NCBI GenBank assembly: GCA_020310875.1
Contig: CM035413.1
Location: 167,612,996-167,676,995, forward strand
Length of the DNA stretch: 64,000 nucleotides
Direction: 5' to 3'
Origin: Ceratopteris richardii
Taxonomy: Eukaryota > Streptophyta > Polypodiopsida > Polypodiales > Pteridaceae
Every line of letters starts with the position of its first letter. Positions within the stretch are counted from its first letter, which is position 1. Shown piece by piece: positions 32,401 to 39,956 of the stretch. The position numbers were made by a program, and so were the translations under genes. The notes under the pieces are model-generated. The model saw only the letters and a program-made list of their open reading frames with translations, did no database searches and was not told the origin of the DNA.

Positions 32401-32932
32401 TCAGAGGAAACAACAAGGAAAGCAGTTTAGGCCTCCCAAAGGAAGCGGCACCAGACAAATGTGGGTGCCAAAAGGACAAAAAGCACCAAAGAACTCCAAC
32501 CAAGCAGAGATCAACAAACAAAAGTCAGAACAGAAACAGAATCGATATCCACCATCCCCTCGACCTTCTTCTACAGGTCCAAGCGTCCGACAAATGTGGA
32601 TCGCCAAGAAGTACCTTACCCATAGACCCACGCCCACGCAGATTTGGGTACCCAAACCATGTATCATAGCTCAACCCATTTGCCATGTAATATATAACCC
32701 CTATAACTCATCTCATCCCTCGATACCACCACACCCGTTACCACCTTTTACCCCTCAACAGAAACCCACCACCCAGCCAAGAACCCTTAGGAAATGGATA
32801 CCGAAACGTGTCCAACCGTCTTCCCCTAACCCGTTGTCTAACTACCCCCCGACTAACATACAACCTTGTACTCAATTACTAACCTTTCAACCTTGTATAA
32901 GTTCACACACCATCATCACACACCACTCGTAA
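23477..32932 (+). CDS. Gag-Pol polyprotein of element A, 3,151 residues
   Basis: One open frame starts at ATG 23477 (MNLRSG), a start conserved in F and B; eight in-frame codons upstream lack an ATG. Domains by residue: capsid-like gag 338-528; zinc knuckles near 557-570, 753-766 and 782-795, all CX2CX3HX4C; a charged coiled coil about 861-901; retropepsin 1 (LDSGAG at about 1219, then MILGRPF); RT 1675-1838 with YVDD near 1792; RNase H 1937-2053 (HVDASNYAIG); two HHCC domains, 2145-2186 and 2271-2312; integrase D-D-E near 2340, 2402 and 2438; GPF/Y-type C-terminus 2555-2602; retropepsin-like domain 2 (LIDSGAAT at about 2713, LILGQDWL near 2787); and a Gln/Pro-rich tail with four W[VI]xK motifs. 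It is roughly twice the usual plant Gypsy Gag-Pol length. Proteolysis should release capsid, RT and integrase. No stop or frameshift is seen. Confidence 0.95.
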   Translation: MNLRSGKHIGKSDRRSLRSSEASVRTTARSWAQQLNSSYPYELSSESSESEMAFSTDRPAGGSNVAYLEKPEGPYRTQLEFLRTNRLGARIYEDGLQRQVVQLHNPDQPIGLERPVVKFERDAYIDKEGTMYILSTQPNDTNEFGTIQLETEGKFQGKEPLEEPRTPRGKSVLTRVIIPEWIPQDNRSTELFINKETDEAFWRYRKENPGEIGIITIYEFKDPDTPGKVVYLDETSERVFVVPERAKNTYTWRGELIFPPSRTNMNANQQGAGTSSAHGNQREGNHERPEVSFIHPIGRDRTTTNTNRTDRQREHGVPGGRDDFPLPRPREHARVLRPTQLVKSMKNYFDGTGDPYDHVAEFKQVLRAEQVEDMFTQYNAFGLTLKNTALTWFQPVQQRQFRDIHHFLESFITEFSKSGVRHDTSSLIHSFKQTPQETVRLAGRRFRQYVERCPMQELPSQAKQVSLFLDGLLSAKLRSYVYLKEPRTLEECVRICIDIEDNLGDELELSKVYKDSDCSSLASTKLSNSIEDLAEKVAQKLGVSSKQVPKLPTNVRCYTCGGNHLANACPNAPQPHANPSGQYCTIERRYTNHTAQDCPYNKQTVRQNYPQAYQQPGRYQGQYNAQPYYYRPPQNYPYQAQQRPQPVLAQQPPPPANVISVKYAAAEENLSRALVPSSPLITESDPNSNSFDSTHVTSPPAYYTESPEHVETYHYDSPPMEPSWEPDYTNVMYANPNPRPQLRQQRPQGPRGPCFRCQGDHFIKDCPHPPIVRQSQYYSIQGFCADCGKEHIIKDCPKNLVNTSNVTSINVIGIVKNADGSNPTYVPIQAITRAQALLQNQQLNHEKIAETSEVAESSSKKMKSWKDSRERLKRKWSKKISELEGSLRESRARIQELASQESNQEIPAQKSGSVLAEPIPEDLDMMFHAYQARIKEGPQVTEMSKNYPRADLEIERTKLCMKMVELAQALFEASRYLNWNNMAKPELHFQGLMERLEHLIESKERKDQHRNPTAPEAQERNPPSLSQVPNTESQDNLSSIHKYSHEFLREIQEEKWRKEQGTHPPIQEIDDLQEQFPQDIPSIYDDVEVERLSEPTGFESNSLQELPQFTGPWEAKSISMRAPTIIVRNEESVIPRNTEVIKNTKVQCNLTLEELLKVKPELWKHVANQFPELATTPSQIGSHKKVPEIPVEKIGDVSEGEEGNTYLPITHQGYTTKAILDSGAGVAIATTALWKRWGKPALRPTRMKLQMADGHIEKPLGLLEGISLTTCGVEFEHTFAICDFAKNHAYEMILGRPFMRQLQIVQDWGTNSLYLQHLGVTTKVNLKDYSHRDVPPIQWNTIHKTPVETESVHSLESDPSWLHEDTHLWMCKVAKQEEERLEARTLGAEQHPRTLQDPAYAPVVFPDEEFEPHGWAEILATMDVAINEEQWTPHCDEDGYDISVFTIEPIMGDAILEECEPNTDAFEDASDFDLESIIMDPPFASEEEYFYEVETHTQGHEEITNEVRLATEMTEKSEGKKRKKKETMSEKEESLFEVPENFKKYEIDDRRIMVRMPNRKENDGQVYDNREKTKKVIVAIEGEEEKCTYIGHDLTTEEEEELVALLREYRDVFAWSYKDLKGVDPDICSHRIPMTPDAKPTKQKPYTYNDNYAAKIKEEIDRLIEAGFIYEIEHTEWVSPIVVVPKKNGKLRVCINLKKVNAATIRDSYPLPITEHLLERVAGKEVYSFLDGFSGYNQVAIAPEDQHKTAFATEWGIFAFRVMPFGLTNAPATFQRLMCHVFKEFLRKSLEVYVDDLCAHSNVRQTHIPELRQIFDKCREYQVCLNPEKCVFMVRQGKILGHIVSKNGISTDEEKVKVIAELPRPTNVKEVQAFMGHCGYYRRFIHMYAIIAKPLYSLLTNFEWTNECENSFNELKRRLCSAPILTTPDWSKPFHVHVDASNYAIGCVLAQPTSEGNIDLPIAYASRQLNAAERNYTTTEREGLGMIYAVKKFRHYLLANKFKFFTDHQALLYLVNKPCNTGRLIRWFLLLMEYDFEVVVRKGKTHLRADHLSRLTSGEAPQGVADDLPDAYLFNLEIAPEWAKPIVPILTYGPKNPRIKIKEGEITKSQRYQILAGSIYKQDNQKILACCVDESEHTNWLQLAHIGALTQHHSKHRTLQTLHRLGVYWPTMEADVYKMCKECSVCCERPPVEHATLYHVSLTPDWSEPLVTYLRTNTFPQGMTLARQRSLEQEAQDYSLIGDNLYKRGRDGYLRQCVHESDYLRILETAHQGVAGGHFGPDRIIKAILFAGLWWPTLHMDAHTYVKRCDVCQRTQFPTRRDEMPLKPMMGGRAFSKWGIDFVGPINPPAKGTHAEYIIVATDYLTKWVEAKATKKNDAHTTAKFLFENVFTRYGLPIELVSDRGTHFLNQVIEYLLQDFMVIHKKSAPYHPQANGQAESTNKILCNVLTKLVNNKRSDWDKQLHHAVWAYRVAYKTVLNATPFQMVFGQNAVLPLDFLIPTLKVAQEYEWTGHELSARIMDLERLGETRLRAAAGIYAAKKRQKAYFDAHVKDKGLKEGDLVLVYTLKQHARKLEKRGYGPMIINRLSTSGAVQLATLEGDIMPNYISGCRVRLYQEPLTEDMLRRLTLAKKRKEEENRIRAEAQAEAIERIKRMKLRRQGLGRERYNHLETSPRYPMAMCQVKSTTHPSIVDRRPFITVRLEHGNHSQELRALIDSGAATSAIRWSHYKDSGIEMRPIEAYLIGLGGMETPCMGEVDLPILIKDLTMTAKLLVCHDDDLIEPLILGQDWLYDHSVDLNLRQGSLQIGTLEQKRVISLDFPNRTPLDGCDPRPYETHATEDRKIFNQTSHVTSTPTHSGLAIDSCQAEGRQEIFPGTSCKLEETVTQQQGQKGTIRGQVGCISGQMSTTPCGAHPSKLVADWPRLKLQKTSLPDGQVTQVLELPSFPKQSVHPTSQTQQQQSRPRQRNPDRLQYQRKQQGKQFRPPKGSGTRQMWVPKGQKAPKNSNQAEINKQKSEQKQNRYPPSPRPSSTGPSVRQMWIAKKYLTHRPTPTQIWVPKPCIIAQPICHVIYNPYNSSHPSIPPHPLPPFTPQQKPTTQPRTLRKWIPKRVQPSSPNPLSNYPPTNIQPCTQLLTFQPCISSHTIITHHS

Positions 32933-33162
32933 TCTCACCTCATCAAGAAATGTATGCATGATCTGAAACGTATAGGTGTCTAGAGACCTGCACTAGTGCT
33001 GCAAGAAACATTGCATCCATCACATCACAACACTTGGCTACACGGGTTACGCATCAGTTATGGAAAGGGATTGCGGTCTCACTTTAATGGGATCATGATT
33101 AATTTCCATGCTAATGTGTTAATCTTTTGTAGCAGATCTTTCTCACTAGCGCACCAGCCACC
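32933..33162 (+). promoter_or_regulatory. Gag-Pol/ORF2 spacer with splice acceptor and strong start context
   Basis: This is a 230-bp non-coding gap. A pyrimidine-rich stretch followed by TTTTGTAGCAG ends at 33135, a good 3' splice site, 27 bp before the ORF2 ATG. That ATG has the context GCCACCATGC. Together they suggest that ORF2 is expressed from a spliced subgenomic RNA, as reported for env-like ORFs of some plant Gypsy elements. No internal promoter was recognised. Confidence 0.45.
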
Positions 33163-36100
33163 ATGCAAACTGACGAAGGAACATCAGGAGTAGGCCCCAG
33201 TGTAGCAGCAGTACCACTCAACGTGCTACGAGCAGAGTCCCACCCTACTGCTCCACCACCGGAATTTCAGGGATTTCCAGGGCCCATGCCCATCGATAAC
33301 CCCCCTATGGGCTACACCGAAAAGATACACAGGAATTCTCATTGGTTTCAGGGTCTGGCAGGACCCCTCGCGGACGCAGACTTTATATTTGAATCCTCTC
33401 TGACTTTTGATGACCGCACGTGGGGAAAGTACCAGTTTTTCTCCAGAGAATTCGAAGCCCTACAAAACACCCAAGATTTAACTCATGTTTGGGCCAGAGC
33501 CGGTTTCACAGAATATTTCAGTGATCCTCTACCCAAACCAGATTTTTATAGGTGCTATTACTTGATCACTACCTTACTGGCATTAGAGAATAAGGACATC
33601 CCAGGAACCTTCATCTTGCCTACCCTAGTGGATGATCCACCTTACAAGAGATTTTATCTCTCTAAGGACCTAATCAGGGCAGCCATCAAGATTCATGGAA
33701 CCCACACTCCCACAGACAGAGAGAGATTGATTCCAGAACCGATGAAACGTGGGGATGTCACGAAGTGGGAAGAGATTTCAGCCATCACACCTGAGTTGTC
33801 AAAGCCATTAAGAATATGCATGCAACATTTTGCCTTTCCAGCTCAGGACAGGTTTACCATGCCACACAAAAGAATATGGTTTGGATTATATTTGGCATGT
33901 ACGGGACCTCAAACAGTTGATCTGGCAAGCTGGATCATAGATCAGATGTACCTGGCACAGCACAGATGGGAGCGTAAAAAAGTGCTTAACGGATGTTGTG
34001 CACTCACAAGAATTGTGTATATGTGTTTGGCTTATGACTTGCCCATCGAGCGTGCATTAACAGGAGAGGAATTGAAGGCATTCAAGAGCACAGCGAAGAA
34101 AGCTAAGAAGCCCAGTAGGACACGGGCTGGTAAGCGCATGCGAGGCACCATCCCTTGCCTCCAAGTGCCAGAGTCGCCGTCACCACAACCCTCTCCCGAG
34201 CGACCACAGACAGAAGTTGAGCCCATGGTACAACCTATTCGCATACGGTTGTCCAGACCGGTGATTACAGAGGCCACCACTAGTACCGCTGCACCTCAGG
34301 CAGCTACCACCACAGAACCCCCAACCACAACCGCAGAAGCTCCCACCACCATTGGTGCGGAAGCGTTTTCTTTCCCGATACCACATATGGAGACCGACCC
34401 CATAAACACGACATTTGATTTTGAGATGCCTGATGCATTCTCAAACGAGTTTCAGTATTCAGAAGCACCCCTGTTCTCCCAGGAATATGAACGTCCCAGC
34501 TACCCGACTACGCCGCGAGACTTGCCACAGGGACAAGCTGTGTCGGGCTCTGAAGAAGAAAGAACCGAAACAGACGACGATCAAGGCGACGATGAAGCCA
34601 GCCAGGACTCACAAGAGGAACAGACAGAGGGCCAAGGCCAACAGACTGACACACACGGCGACACCAGCACATATGAAGATGAAACTTTTGAAGCCGCAGC
34701 GTATACATTGGCCATAAAGAAACTATATCGTACCATGGAGAAAGTCTGGGCACGAAAGAAGTTAACTGAAGAGGAGAGCCAGGCATTAATTGAACAGGAA
34801 CTCATCTCCGGAGGATTCGAAGACGCCTATATCAGAGGGTTCCGAGAGTTAGTCCAATCAGTAGGCTCCCATGAAGCACTCAGATTTTTACAAAGAAAGC
34901 AACTACCACAATTTGATCCCCGCCGAGTGCGACTACTCTCAAAACCCGGGGAGTATATTCGTGTACCAACAGGAGCCCAATCTTCAGCACAAGCCAGGGA
35001 GGCACGCCTCGCCCCCGAACGTTCAGTAACCGCAGAAACCATTCTTGTAGATTCGCCCCCCCGTACCACCATTGTACATACCACTACAATCCTCGAAATA
35101 ACCTCCACCCCTTCGACTCCTCTTTCACCTCATCTGTCACCAACCCATTCTGTATCACCCGCACACCCACCTGCTTTCCCCACATCCACACCTGTACAAA
35201 GCAATATAGCCCCAACCTCTTCCTTACCCATTCATACCACCAGGCCCACACCCAGCCCTCTGCATCCCTATGTTAACCCCTTCGCTCCTTCATCCTTCCC
35301 AGCGTTTCCCCCACCTCTAAGAACCCCATTTCCCTTCCTAACCCCGCTAACCTTCTCGCCCGTCTCACCTCCCCAACCTGCCATAACCCCTATTTCCCCG
35401 TTTCACCAAACTATTCCCACAATCCCCCCTGTAAACTACTCCACGTTTGTAAATCCCGTATTCACACCTACGCAACCACCCCCAATCACACCACTTTTCA
35501 CAGTCACAACATTAAACACGTCCAATGGCATGGACATATCACCACCCACCTCACCACCACCCACTACACTCACAACACCCTCATATTTAGGCACTTCACA
35601 ATTTTCCACAATCACCACTGCATCCACAGTCCCAACCCCGATTCCCATTCCCACTGCATCTACCATCACTGCATCCTCATTTAGCACTTCACTACTGCTA
35701 TCGCCCACCGTAGACACAGCATTTCAACACATGTTCGCATGTATGACGCAAGTCCGAGATGAGTTTGCATCACTCGGCACCAACTATCAACAGCTGCAGA
35801 AAACGACGAACGACTTGCAAACGCAGCTTAATTTGTTGTCAATTGAGAACGCCTCACTGAACAGCCGGTACCAAGAGTTACGCGAGGCTTATCACAAGTT
35901 AGAAATAGAAAGTGATGAAAAAAGCAAAGAGGCCACCGCAGATTTAGATAACCTACTCAGAGCCCAGACTGTCCGCAATGCAACGCTTACTAGAAATATG
36001 GGCTTATTAAGAAGACATTTAGCCGCAGCTAAAGAGGAGAACCAGCGACTCCAAGAGCAGAACAGAGAGAACTTGGAGGCGGCTTTAGATCATCCAGACA

Positions 36101-37650
36101 AGCCACTAAGTCCGAGCAGATTCAAGGCCATCCCATCTGAGTCGATGCGGATGTTGCTAGACGACCATGTTAGATTGCTCGAGGACTATGACCGTATGAA
36201 CGAAGAGTATCAAAAGTTAAAGGAAGATCACAAACAGCTACAACTCAGAGAACCTGCAACACAACAGGTACCAGTAGCAGCGGAAGTACCAGCACCTGTG
36301 GACCCTGCCCCTGAAGTTTTAGAGGAACTCAACGCACTCCGGGCCCAGGTAACAAACCTTGAATCTAGGATTGCCATCTATGAAGCACCACCAAGGCCAG
36401 ACTCCCCACCTGAGCTACCAGCTGAGGAAGAGACTGTCACTATCCCGGTGGAGGAGACCTTCGAAGAGGCTTATGAACCGATACCCATCCCAGGCGGACG
36501 CGTCACGGCCGAAGGCCAGATGACCTACGAACTACCTACCCCCGCGTGGATGAAGACAGTAGAAGAACTCGGAACAACACACTCGGCCAGAGTAGAGGCA
36601 CAGCTACATGCCATGGCCATAATTGAAGAAAAAATTTTACAATCACCATTCTTTGCTCACATGGCCCCTCGAAGATACATATCCGGGCATGAGCTTCAGT
36701 ATAAACCATACTTTATGTTAATGGCAGAATATCAATTAACCATAGAGAAAGAAACCGGCAAGAAACCTACGCATGCAACTCAATTCGAGCCAGCGGACTT
36801 GCCACCAAGGGCGCAGAGAGGTGAAATCCTCCAACCAGACTGGCGCAAAGATTTACTGCAAAATTATCCAGAGATGATGAGCACGTGGGTAAAAGCGCCT
36901 CTTCACTTAAAATTTAATCCGTGCTGGGGACCAGTACCACGACGCCGCTCTTGGACTGCCTTCGCTATAAAGCTACAGAACAATAAGCAGTGCCAAGACT
37001 GGCTGAACTACCCCTATTTCAAGCCACCAGTCGCGTTACCCACAGTAGGCTATATGATGGCGACGATCCGCCACTGGCTCCCTCGATTAAAACCTATGGA
37101 TGATATAGCCGCGCAAATGACTGTCAAAATCTTTGACATGATGCAGATGGTCTTTAAAGTCTTCCGGCGCATCAAGGCTCCCCATGTCAACACCCCGGGC
37201 TTTGAGCATGGCAATTTGGATTTAGTCTATGATATGAGCACAACGCCATCGCTACGGGTGTGTTACGCCTGGCACTGCAGGCTCAAATATCTACCGGCAT
37301 GTTACAAGCAAACTTTCGAAGAAATGTTCACCACCGGTTTTTGGGAGTACCATTCCGAAGTATTCATCAGCAGGCCGACACACTTATTGCAATTATTCGC
37401 CTGTGAACGAATGGTGTACTCCACACACTATCAGCTCCCACCACCAGACGAGCCGCAACCTATCGACTGGGAGAAACTCGAGGCTGATCTAGCCCGAGGT
37501 ATTCGTGTATCAGAGCACACCCTCGCTCAAGACCTCCTACAGAATTACATCCGGCAGACCTCACAACAAGGTTCTGTCAGGGACGACAGAAGCGAGAGGG
37601 AGGGGGGTGTTGGAAGCAGTCAGAGGCACAGACGCCACGGAAGCATGTGA
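33163..37650 (+). CDS. ORF2 of element A, 1,495-residue protein of unknown function
   Basis: The ORF is in a different frame from Gag-Pol. Visible parts: residues about 40-330 are a helical, Trp/Tyr-rich region (HKRIWFGLYLACTGPQ, LASWIIDQMYLAQHRW) that resembles in pattern the putative plant transposon protein domain of other plant retroelements; 330-500 is Thr/Pro-rich then acidic; 500-610 is a charged helical segment; 620-850 is Pro/Ser/Thr-rich low complexity; 850-1030 is a long coiled coil; 1110-1495 is a C-terminal domain rich in Trp and Tyr (YVPRRRSW-like stretch, SLRVCYAWHCRLKYLPACYK). No signal peptide or membrane segment is evident, so it does not look like an envelope protein. The last 14 codons lie in the 3' LTR. 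Homologous pieces exist at 10266-13128 and 63583-64000. The role is unknown; a structural or particle-associated protein is possible. Confidence 0.85.
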   Translation: MQTDEGTSGVGPSVAAVPLNVLRAESHPTAPPPEFQGFPGPMPIDNPPMGYTEKIHRNSHWFQGLAGPLADADFIFESSLTFDDRTWGKYQFFSREFEALQNTQDLTHVWARAGFTEYFSDPLPKPDFYRCYYLITTLLALENKDIPGTFILPTLVDDPPYKRFYLSKDLIRAAIKIHGTHTPTDRERLIPEPMKRGDVTKWEEISAITPELSKPLRICMQHFAFPAQDRFTMPHKRIWFGLYLACTGPQTVDLASWIIDQMYLAQHRWERKKVLNGCCALTRIVYMCLAYDLPIERALTGEELKAFKSTAKKAKKPSRTRAGKRMRGTIPCLQVPESPSPQPSPERPQTEVEPMVQPIRIRLSRPVITEATTSTAAPQAATTTEPPTTTAEAPTTIGAEAFSFPIPHMETDPINTTFDFEMPDAFSNEFQYSEAPLFSQEYERPSYPTTPRDLPQGQAVSGSEEERTETDDDQGDDEASQDSQEEQTEGQGQQTDTHGDTSTYEDETFEAAAYTLAIKKLYRTMEKVWARKKLTEEESQALIEQELISGGFEDAYIRGFRELVQSVGSHEALRFLQRKQLPQFDPRRVRLLSKPGEYIRVPTGAQSSAQAREARLAPERSVTAETILVDSPPRTTIVHTTTILEITSTPSTPLSPHLSPTHSVSPAHPPAFPTSTPVQSNIAPTSSLPIHTTRPTPSPLHPYVNPFAPSSFPAFPPPLRTPFPFLTPLTFSPVSPPQPAITPISPFHQTIPTIPPVNYSTFVNPVFTPTQPPPITPLFTVTTLNTSNGMDISPPTSPPPTTLTTPSYLGTSQFSTITTASTVPTPIPIPTASTITASSFSTSLLLSPTVDTAFQHMFACMTQVRDEFASLGTNYQQLQKTTNDLQTQLNLLSIENASLNSRYQELREAYHKLEIESDEKSKEATADLDNLLRAQTVRNATLTRNMGLLRRHLAAAKEENQRLQEQNRENLEAALDHPDKPLSPSRFKAIPSESMRMLLDDHVRLLEDYDRMNEEYQKLKEDHKQLQLREPATQQVPVAAEVPAPVDPAPEVLEELNALRAQVTNLESRIAIYEAPPRPDSPPELPAEEETVTIPVEETFEEAYEPIPIPGGRVTAEGQMTYELPTPAWMKTVEELGTTHSARVEAQLHAMAIIEEKILQSPFFAHMAPRRYISGHELQYKPYFMLMAEYQLTIEKETGKKPTHATQFEPADLPPRAQRGEILQPDWRKDLLQNYPEMMSTWVKAPLHLKFNPCWGPVPRRRSWTAFAIKLQNNKQCQDWLNYPYFKPPVALPTVGYMMATIRHWLPRLKPMDDIAAQMTVKIFDMMQMVFKVFRRIKAPHVNTPGFEHGNLDLVYDMSTTPSLRVCYAWHCRLKYLPACYKQTFEEMFTTGFWEYHSEVFISRPTHLLQLFACERMVYSTHYQLPPPDEPQPIDWEKLEADLARGIRVSEHTLAQDLLQNYIRQTSQQGSVRDDRSEREGGVGSSQRHRRHGSM
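37592..37607 (+). other. Polypurine tract of element A
   Basis: GCGAGAGGGAGGGGGG directly precedes the 3' LTR and would prime plus-strand DNA. It lies inside the ORF2 reading frame, encoding a Glu/Gly-rich segment. Confidence 0.9.
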
Positions 37651-38259
37651 AGACGAAGCAGGGAGCCAGTCGGATCATTTTTTCAAAACAATTATATTTT
37701 TTATTACTTCTTCAAACATCCAACAGTGATTTTCATCACTCTTGTAACATATGTAATATAGACAAAACCCCATTTTTGTAATCCATAGCTCCATTTTGTG
37801 CAAGCCGAGGAGTCCTCGAGCTTGAGGAGCTTAGGTAGAATACTCGTACCAAATTTCGTTATTTTTAGACATCGTTTACCCTCCCAAATAGCCTCTAGGA
37901 CCTATTTTTTAACTAGGCCGGTCATTAGATGTGAAACCGGTCAAAACTAGTCTAGAAACTATAAAAAGAGCTAGAGAGCTCATTTTGGAGGTTGGTTCAT
38001 TGTAGCTTGTTTGAGATTGGAGTCATTTTGAGCTTGTACGAGTATTCTAGAGTAATAGAACTAATTTCCCACCTTCCATTGTGTCTTGCTTGTCTCTTCA
38101 TTGTGTGTGTGTATGTGTGTGTGCATCTTTGTGCTTCTCACCTTCACTCTCACATCATCTCACGTTCACGATCTTCATATCACTCCTACCTCTCCCTCGG
38201 ATTGACATTAAGGAGGTGAAGCTTCTTAACGTGGTTCTCACCATTGTGCTAGAGCAACA
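37608..38259 (+). repeat. 3' LTR of element A
   Basis: It is 652 bp, reads the same as the 5' LTR throughout, and is followed by the target duplication ATTAC. The TATA box is at 37960-37967. The first 43 bp also encode the end of ORF2. Confidence 0.95.
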
Positions 38260-38264
38260 ATTAC
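38260..38264. other. Target-site duplication of element A, right copy
   Basis: ATTAC follows the terminal CAACA and matches 20901-20905. Confidence 0.93.
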
Positions 38265-39956
38265 CTTCTTCATCCAACTCCACCAATGTTGCTTTGCCTT
38301 TGTTGATTGATTGTGCTTCATAGCTTGATGAAGATCTCCCCCTCCATGGTGAGTTCATGCTTGAACTATCTTCATTGATGGAACACCTTGGGCCGCTTAG
38401 CTCTAGGTCGATTTGTTCTTCATCATGTCCATGCTTTTCTTCTTCATAGTCCTGCATACAATCATACTTCTTATACCAAGGGAGTAGCTCATCAAATGCT
38501 ACATCCCTTGATATCCTCAAGTCCTTTGTATTTGGGTTGAAGCACCTGTAACCTTTATGATCATTTGAATATCCTAGAAACACACACTTTTCTGCCTTTG
38601 GTTGTAGCTTGTGCCTCAATTCACTTGGCACATGTACATAACAAGTACATCCAAATATCTTCAAGTGGGAAAGATCAGGTTTCTTACCATAATAGGCTTG
38701 ATATGGTGTCAAGCCATGGATCCCTGAGGTAGGAGCCCTATTCATTAGATACACGGCGGTATTTGCTGCATCACTCCAAAACATGTTAGGTACATTCATC
38801 TCATTAAGCATTGCTCTAGCGATCTCGGCAATGTATCTATTCTTTCTCTCTGCTACTCCATTTTGTTGGGGTGTGTACCTGCATGTTACTTGCCTCTTGA
38901 TGCCTTGATCCATTAAAAAATAAGAAAACTCATTTGAGAAATATTCTCCCCCTCCATCGGACCTTAGCTTCTTGATATATGTACCTGTTTCCTTCTCTAC
39001 CATTGCCTTGAATGCTTTGAAACATGTAAACACATCTGATTTGTTTTTTATGAAATAAACCCAAACCATCCTTGTGCAATCATCTATAAAAGTGACAAAG
39101 TACTTGTTACCTCCAATGGATTGCTCTTTCGTTGGCCCCCACACATCTGTATGTATCAACTCCAATGGATGTTGGCTTATGTAGCCACTCTTCTTGAATG
39201 GAAGTCTCGCTTGCTTCCCTAGTTGACAAGATTCACATAAATGCTTCATACCTTGTCCTTGGAAGTTGGGAAGACCTTCAACCAGCCTCTTGAATTGCAT
39301 TTCCTTCATTCTTTGTATGTTGATGTGACCTATCCTCTTGTGCCACAAGTCCAACTCCGAAATCCTCTTGTTTCCATATGTGAAGTAGACATGTTGAGTA
39401 GAATGAGAATTTACCTCCAAAGTGAAGAGTCTCCCTTGCTTCTTTCCTCTTGCTATGACCTTGTAACCTTGCTTAGGGTTCTCCACAAAGCATCCACCTT
39501 TGTTGAACCTTACTTGATAGCCTCTTTCAACCATTTGCCCAACGGACACCAAGTTCTTTGTGATGGTAGGTACATGCAAGACATCCTTGAGACATCTTCC
39601 TTCCTCCTTGTCATCCAAAGCTACATCTCCAACATGGGAGATCTCATGGGCTGTATCATCACCTGTTTCTACATGTCCTTTACCTTTGGGAACATGCAGA
39701 TTAGTAAACCAAGAAGCATTGCAACTCATATGGTTGCTACATCCACTATCAATATACCAAGTGTTATCTACTTTGCTTGAATTCCCATTCATGTGCATCA
39801 TCAAGAGATTGTCATTTTCTGAACTTGTAGAAGCATAATTACCTTGGCCTTTGTATGAAGAACCTTGATTATAGTTCCTTTGGTTTCCTCCTTGGTAGCA
39901 ATCTCTAGCATAGTGGCCAAACTTGCCACATATGTAACATCCTTCGCCATAGTCCC
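38265..39956 (-). CDS. Copia-3 gag end, protease and integrase, truncated at the 5' end
   Basis: Reading the minus strand from 39956: a zinc knuckle (CYICGKFGHYARDC, canonical CX2CX4HX4C), protease with WYIDSGCSNHM near 39750, the HHCC zone (LWHKRIGHINIQRMKEMQ then CESCQLGK), and the integrase core with Asp in IHTDVWGP, Asp in KLRSDGGGEY and Glu in QQNGVAERKNR. The integrase C-terminal region (KAEKCVFLGYSNDHKGYRCF) and the linker interrupted by element A follow. The coding sequence looks intact except that everything upstream of the zinc knuckle is missing. At 39956/39957 it meets Gypsy integrase. Its RT half is 19170-20905. Confidence 0.88.

Larger units (their letters stand above)
20906..38259 (+). 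mobile_element. Complete family-1 Ty3/Gypsy retrotransposon (element A), 17,354 bp
   Basis: The element has two 652-bp LTRs that look identical, a 5-bp target duplication, a tRNA-Asp primer site, a long leader with a repeat array, an uninterrupted Gag-Pol, a second large ORF and a G-rich polypurine tract. The order protease-RT-RNase H-integrase is that of Ty3/Gypsy. No chromodomain is visible after integrase, so it belongs outside the chromoviruses. The great length and extra downstream ORF recall the Tat/Athila group, but the lineage is not settled by eye. It inserted into the integrase-RT linker of Copia-3. Identical LTRs and intact frames imply a very recent insertion and possible activity. 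Confidence 0.95.

Noticed and set aside
33163..37650. Envelope-like identity for ORF2
   Set aside because: No signal peptide, hydrophobic fusion segment or C-terminal membrane anchor can be seen. The hydrophobic stretches are short and amphipathic.
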